From Candidatus Eisenbacteria bacterium (GTDB lineage: Bacteria > Eisenbacteria > RBG-16-71-46), in NCBI GenBank assembly GCA_020847735.1, contig JADLBL010000025.1, forward strand, positions 1-64,000: a stretch of 64,000 nucleotides of DNA, written 5' to 3'. Each line of letters opens with the position of its first letter. Positions within the stretch are counted from its first letter, which is position 1. Below are positions 61,936-64,000 of this stretch, one piece after another. The notes under the pieces are model-generated. The model was not told where the DNA came from. It did not search any database and saw only the letters and a list, made by a program, of their open reading frames with translations. Made by a program: the position numbers and the translations under genes.

Positions 61936-62833
61936 CGAATGTCGCGACCACGTTAGGGCCGTCAGCGAGCGTCGTCACCCGCTCGAGTCGCCAGGCCTGC
62001 TCCCATTCGCTGCGCGCGGCGTCCATCTCCTGTTCGTAGCTGCTGCCCTTCCACAGGAACGCCGAGCCGCCCGGTTCGACGATACGGGCCGCCATCGCGA
62101 GCGTCGGCCCGATCGCCGCGGTTGCGCGCGAGGTGAAGGCGTCGCATGCAAGCGCGGGCGCGCCATCCTCGACCAGTACTTCGAGACGTCCTGTCATGAC
62201 AACGAAGTCGCGCAGTTTGTTGTCCTGCTGAATCTTCTTGAGGAAAAGCGTCTTGTTCCGGCGCGACTCCACCAGCGTCCAGTGCTCGCCGATCCCGCAC
62301 AGTGCCAGCGGCACGGCCGGCAACCCGGCGCCCGAGCCGAAATCCACGAGGCGCTTCGCGCCGCTGGATGCGATCAGTCTGGCCGGAAGCAGCGATTCCA
62401 GCAGGTGGCGTTCGACGAGGCGCGGCTCGTCGTGACGGGAGATCAGGTTCGAGACCCCTCGATTCCACTCGAGCAGTTGCCTGGCGTACTCGCGAAGCGC
62501 GGCAAGACGCGACTCGACCTCCTGCTCATCGCCGGGTATGAGAGGGCGCAGCGATTGCCACGGCTGCCGCGCCAGCAATCGCTCCGGATCCGCTGGCCGC
62601 GTCGCCGGGCGCCGGGCCAGGGGACGCGCCGCAGGTCCCGAGCCGGGCCGCGAGGTCGCCGGGCGCTGGCCGAGCCTGCGGCCGACGCCCTCGACGGGTC
62701 TGCCCCCGGACCGCGCCTCGCCCGTGCGCGCCGGGCGTTCGCCGCGCCCGCGCTGCGTGGGCCGCGAGTCCCACCGGCCTGCGCGGCGCGGTCCTTCGCC
62801 TCGCGGCTTTCCAGAGTTCGAGGAGCGGGTCAT
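61925..62833 (-). CDS. rsmG: 16S rRNA m7G527 methyltransferase RsmG with basic N-terminal extension
   Basis: A 302-residue RsmG (GidB) that methylates G527 of 16S rRNA. The catalytic domain starts near residue 100; SAM motif I is LVDFGSGAGLPAVPLAL, followed by LVESRRNKTLFL and FTSRATAAI. Typical RsmG is 205-240 residues: here about 85 extra N-terminal residues are Arg/Gly/Pro-rich and probably disordered. ATG at 62833 is used because the frame is open and codon use is even; an internal start would shorten the extension. Sits between mnmG and parA as in many genomes. Confidence 0.92.
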   Translation of the reverse strand: MTRSSNSGKPRGEGPRRAGRWDSRPTQRGRGERPARTGEARSGGRPVEGVGRRLGQRPATSRPGSGPAARPLARRPATRPADPERLLARQPWQSLRPLIPGDEQEVESRLAALREYARQLLEWNRGVSNLISRHDEPRLVERHLLESLLPARLIASSGAKRLVDFGSGAGLPAVPLALCGIGEHWTLVESRRNKTLFLKKIQQDNKLRDFVVMTGRLEVLVEDGAPALACDAFTSRATAAIGPTLAMAARIVEPGGSAFLWKGSSYEQEMDAARSEWEQAWRLERVTTLADGPNVVATFVRK

Positions 62834-62966
62834 GAGCCGCGCACTCTAGAGGACTTCCGGCGATTCGGCACCCGCGGCCTGGCGAAGGTGTGCGCCGAAC
62901 GCTCCCGGCGCACCGCCAGCGCCGCCCGCCCGTCCGCTGCGGCGTGATCCAAAGGACGAGGGCCGT

Positions 62967-64000
62967 TCAGCCCCGCGCGGCCATCCGCTTCGCGTGCACG
63001 AGCAGGACCGCGACGTCGGACGGGCTCACGCCGGCGATTCGCGAAGCCTGACCGACCGTGGCCGGACGCCAGCGGCGAAGCTTCTCGCCGGCCTCGTGCG
63101 AAAGTCCGCCGAGCGCCTCGTCCCAGAACGTCTCCGGCAGTTGCAGCTTCTCGAGCGAGCGCGCCGCATCGGCGGTGCGCTGCTGGCGCTCGATGTAGCC
63201 GCGGTACTTGAGGCGTACCTCGAGCGCCTCGCGCCACCCGGCCCGCAGTCCACCGGCCACGCCCGCCCGATCGAGCATCTCCCAGTTGCCGTCGGGCCGC
63301 GCGAGCAGTTCGCTGGCCCGCACGCTCGCCGGCGGCCGGCACCGTTCGGCCCCGGCGGCATTCGCGACGACCGCGTCCTGCGCGACGCGCGCATCGCCGG
63401 CGACCTCCTCACCGGCGTCGGCCGCACCCGGGCGCCGGCCGTCGCGCCGGGCGTGGACGGCCTCATCGGTCACCGGTGCGGGCATCGCGACCATGACGCG
63501 CTCGAGCCGGCGCTGTTCGGCCTCGATCGCCGCGTACTTGGCGCGCACCGACTCGAGCTGATCCTCGGTGAGCAGGCCCAGCTCGCGGCCCGTCGCGGCG
63601 AGACGTTCGTCGGCGTTGTCGGCGCGCAGCAGCAGGCGGTGCTCGGCCGCCGAGGTGAACATGCGGTAGGGCTCGCGGTGCTCGCGCGTCACCAGGTCGT
63701 CCACCAGCACGCCGATGTAGGCCTGGTCGCGGCGCAGGACGAACGCCGGTTCGCGCCGCAGGGTCCTGGCCGCGTTCACGCCGGCCACGAATCCCTGCGC
63801 GGCCGCCTCCTCGTATCCCGACGTGCCGCAGATCTGGCCCGCCAGCCACAGCCCCGGCACGCTCTTCACCTCGAGCGTCTCGCGCAGCTGGTGCGGCAGC
63901 ACGAAGTCGTACTCGACGGCGTAGCCCGGGCGCAGCATGCGCGCCGACTCGAGCCCGGGGATCGTGTGCAGGAACGCGAGCTGGACGTCCTCGGGCATGC
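62967..64000 (-). CDS. mnmG: tRNA uridine-34 modification enzyme MnmG (partial)
   Basis: The C-terminal 340 or so residues of MnmG (GidA); the N-terminal FAD-binding half lies beyond the window end. Conserved segments: [24 protein letters not shown]-type [46 protein letters not shown] and the C-terminal helical [18 protein letters not shown]. With MnmE it puts carboxymethylaminomethyl groups on U34 of some tRNAs. A variable Arg/Gly/Ala-rich stretch of about 45 residues (after [12 protein letters not shown]) interrupts the usual linker. Stop is 133 nt before rsmG. Confidence 0.94.
   Translation of the reverse strand, partial: MPEDVQLAFLHTIPGLESARMLRPGYAVEYDFVLPHQLRETLEVKSVPGLWLAGQICGTSGYEEAAAQGFVAGVNAARTLRREPAFVLRRDQAYIGVLVDDLVTREHREPYRMFTSAAEHRLLLRADNADERLAATGRELGLLTEDQLESVRAKYAAIEAEQRRLERVMVAMPAPVTDEAVHARRDGRRPGAADAGEEVAGDARVAQDAVVANAAGAERCRPPASVRASELLARPDGNWEMLDRAGVAGGLRAGWREALEVRLKYRGYIERQQRTADAARSLEKLQLPETFWDEALGGLSHEAGEKLRRWRPATVGQASRIAGVSPSDVAVLLVHAKRMAARG

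Overview
The window looks like a near-origin segment of a very GC-rich (roughly 70% by eye) Gram-negative bacterium. Evidence for an outer membrane is a TonB-dependent receptor, a CBM9/DUF5916-type barrel and several lipoproteins. Two secreted proteins end in FlgD-like sorting domains, menaquinone is made by the futalosine route, and the LexA operator is of the type described for Fibrobacter. Together these suggest a member of the FCB side of the tree, plausibly Candidatus Eisenbacteria or a relative. That placement is inference; no rRNA gene is present to prove it.

Layout. 1-6 kb: a cold-shock protein fused to zinc ribbons, then a minus-strand DNA-repair operon (MrfA-like helicase, SRPBCC protein, methyltransferase, YprB/MrfB-like exonuclease) with a LexA box at its promoter. 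6-12 kb: four secreted proteins or lipoproteins on the minus strand. 12-20 kb: plus-strand housekeeping genes (zinc ribbon, HAD, Nnr, rhomboid, M24 peptidase, HflX, SRPBCC, MqnD), with thioredoxin opposite. 20-38 kb: M1 aminopeptidase, a GT39-like membrane protein, a glucose/sorbosone dehydrogenase-like protein, MqnC, an AIM24 protein, MqnA, RecQ, rhodanese, MqnE, an ABC exporter and an outer-membrane barrel.

38-45 kb is the most accessory-looking part. An IS5-type transposase remnant abuts a tightly overlapping eight-gene operon: RIC/YtfE di-iron protein, Mrp ATPase, heme-copper-oxidase-I/NnrS-like membrane protein, MIP18 protein, DUF1858-3xDUF2249 fusion, TIM-barrel protein, DUF2249 protein and a Cys-rich SufR-like regulator. 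It reads as an Fe-S repair and nitrosative-stress module behind an AT-rich promoter that carries a dyad.

45-54 kb: a PsuG-PfkB-BtpA operon, two alpha/beta hydrolases (one lacking its nucleophile serine), and a UbiA-UbiX-UbiD operon that would finish menaquinone synthesis. A 36-bp perfect inverted repeat with REP/BIME character lies inside that operon. 54-64 kb: a TonB-dependent receptor, lexA with a LexA box in its own promoter, a RAYT-like Y1 transposase, an EamA transporter, bactofilin and the parB-parA-rsmG-mnmG locus with two parS-like sites. mnmG runs off the end.

Three links tie the genes together. LexA probably controls itself and the MrfA operon. The mqn genes, dispersed over 35 kb, form an almost complete menaquinone pathway. 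The REP-like hairpins and the RAYT-like transposase may be partners.
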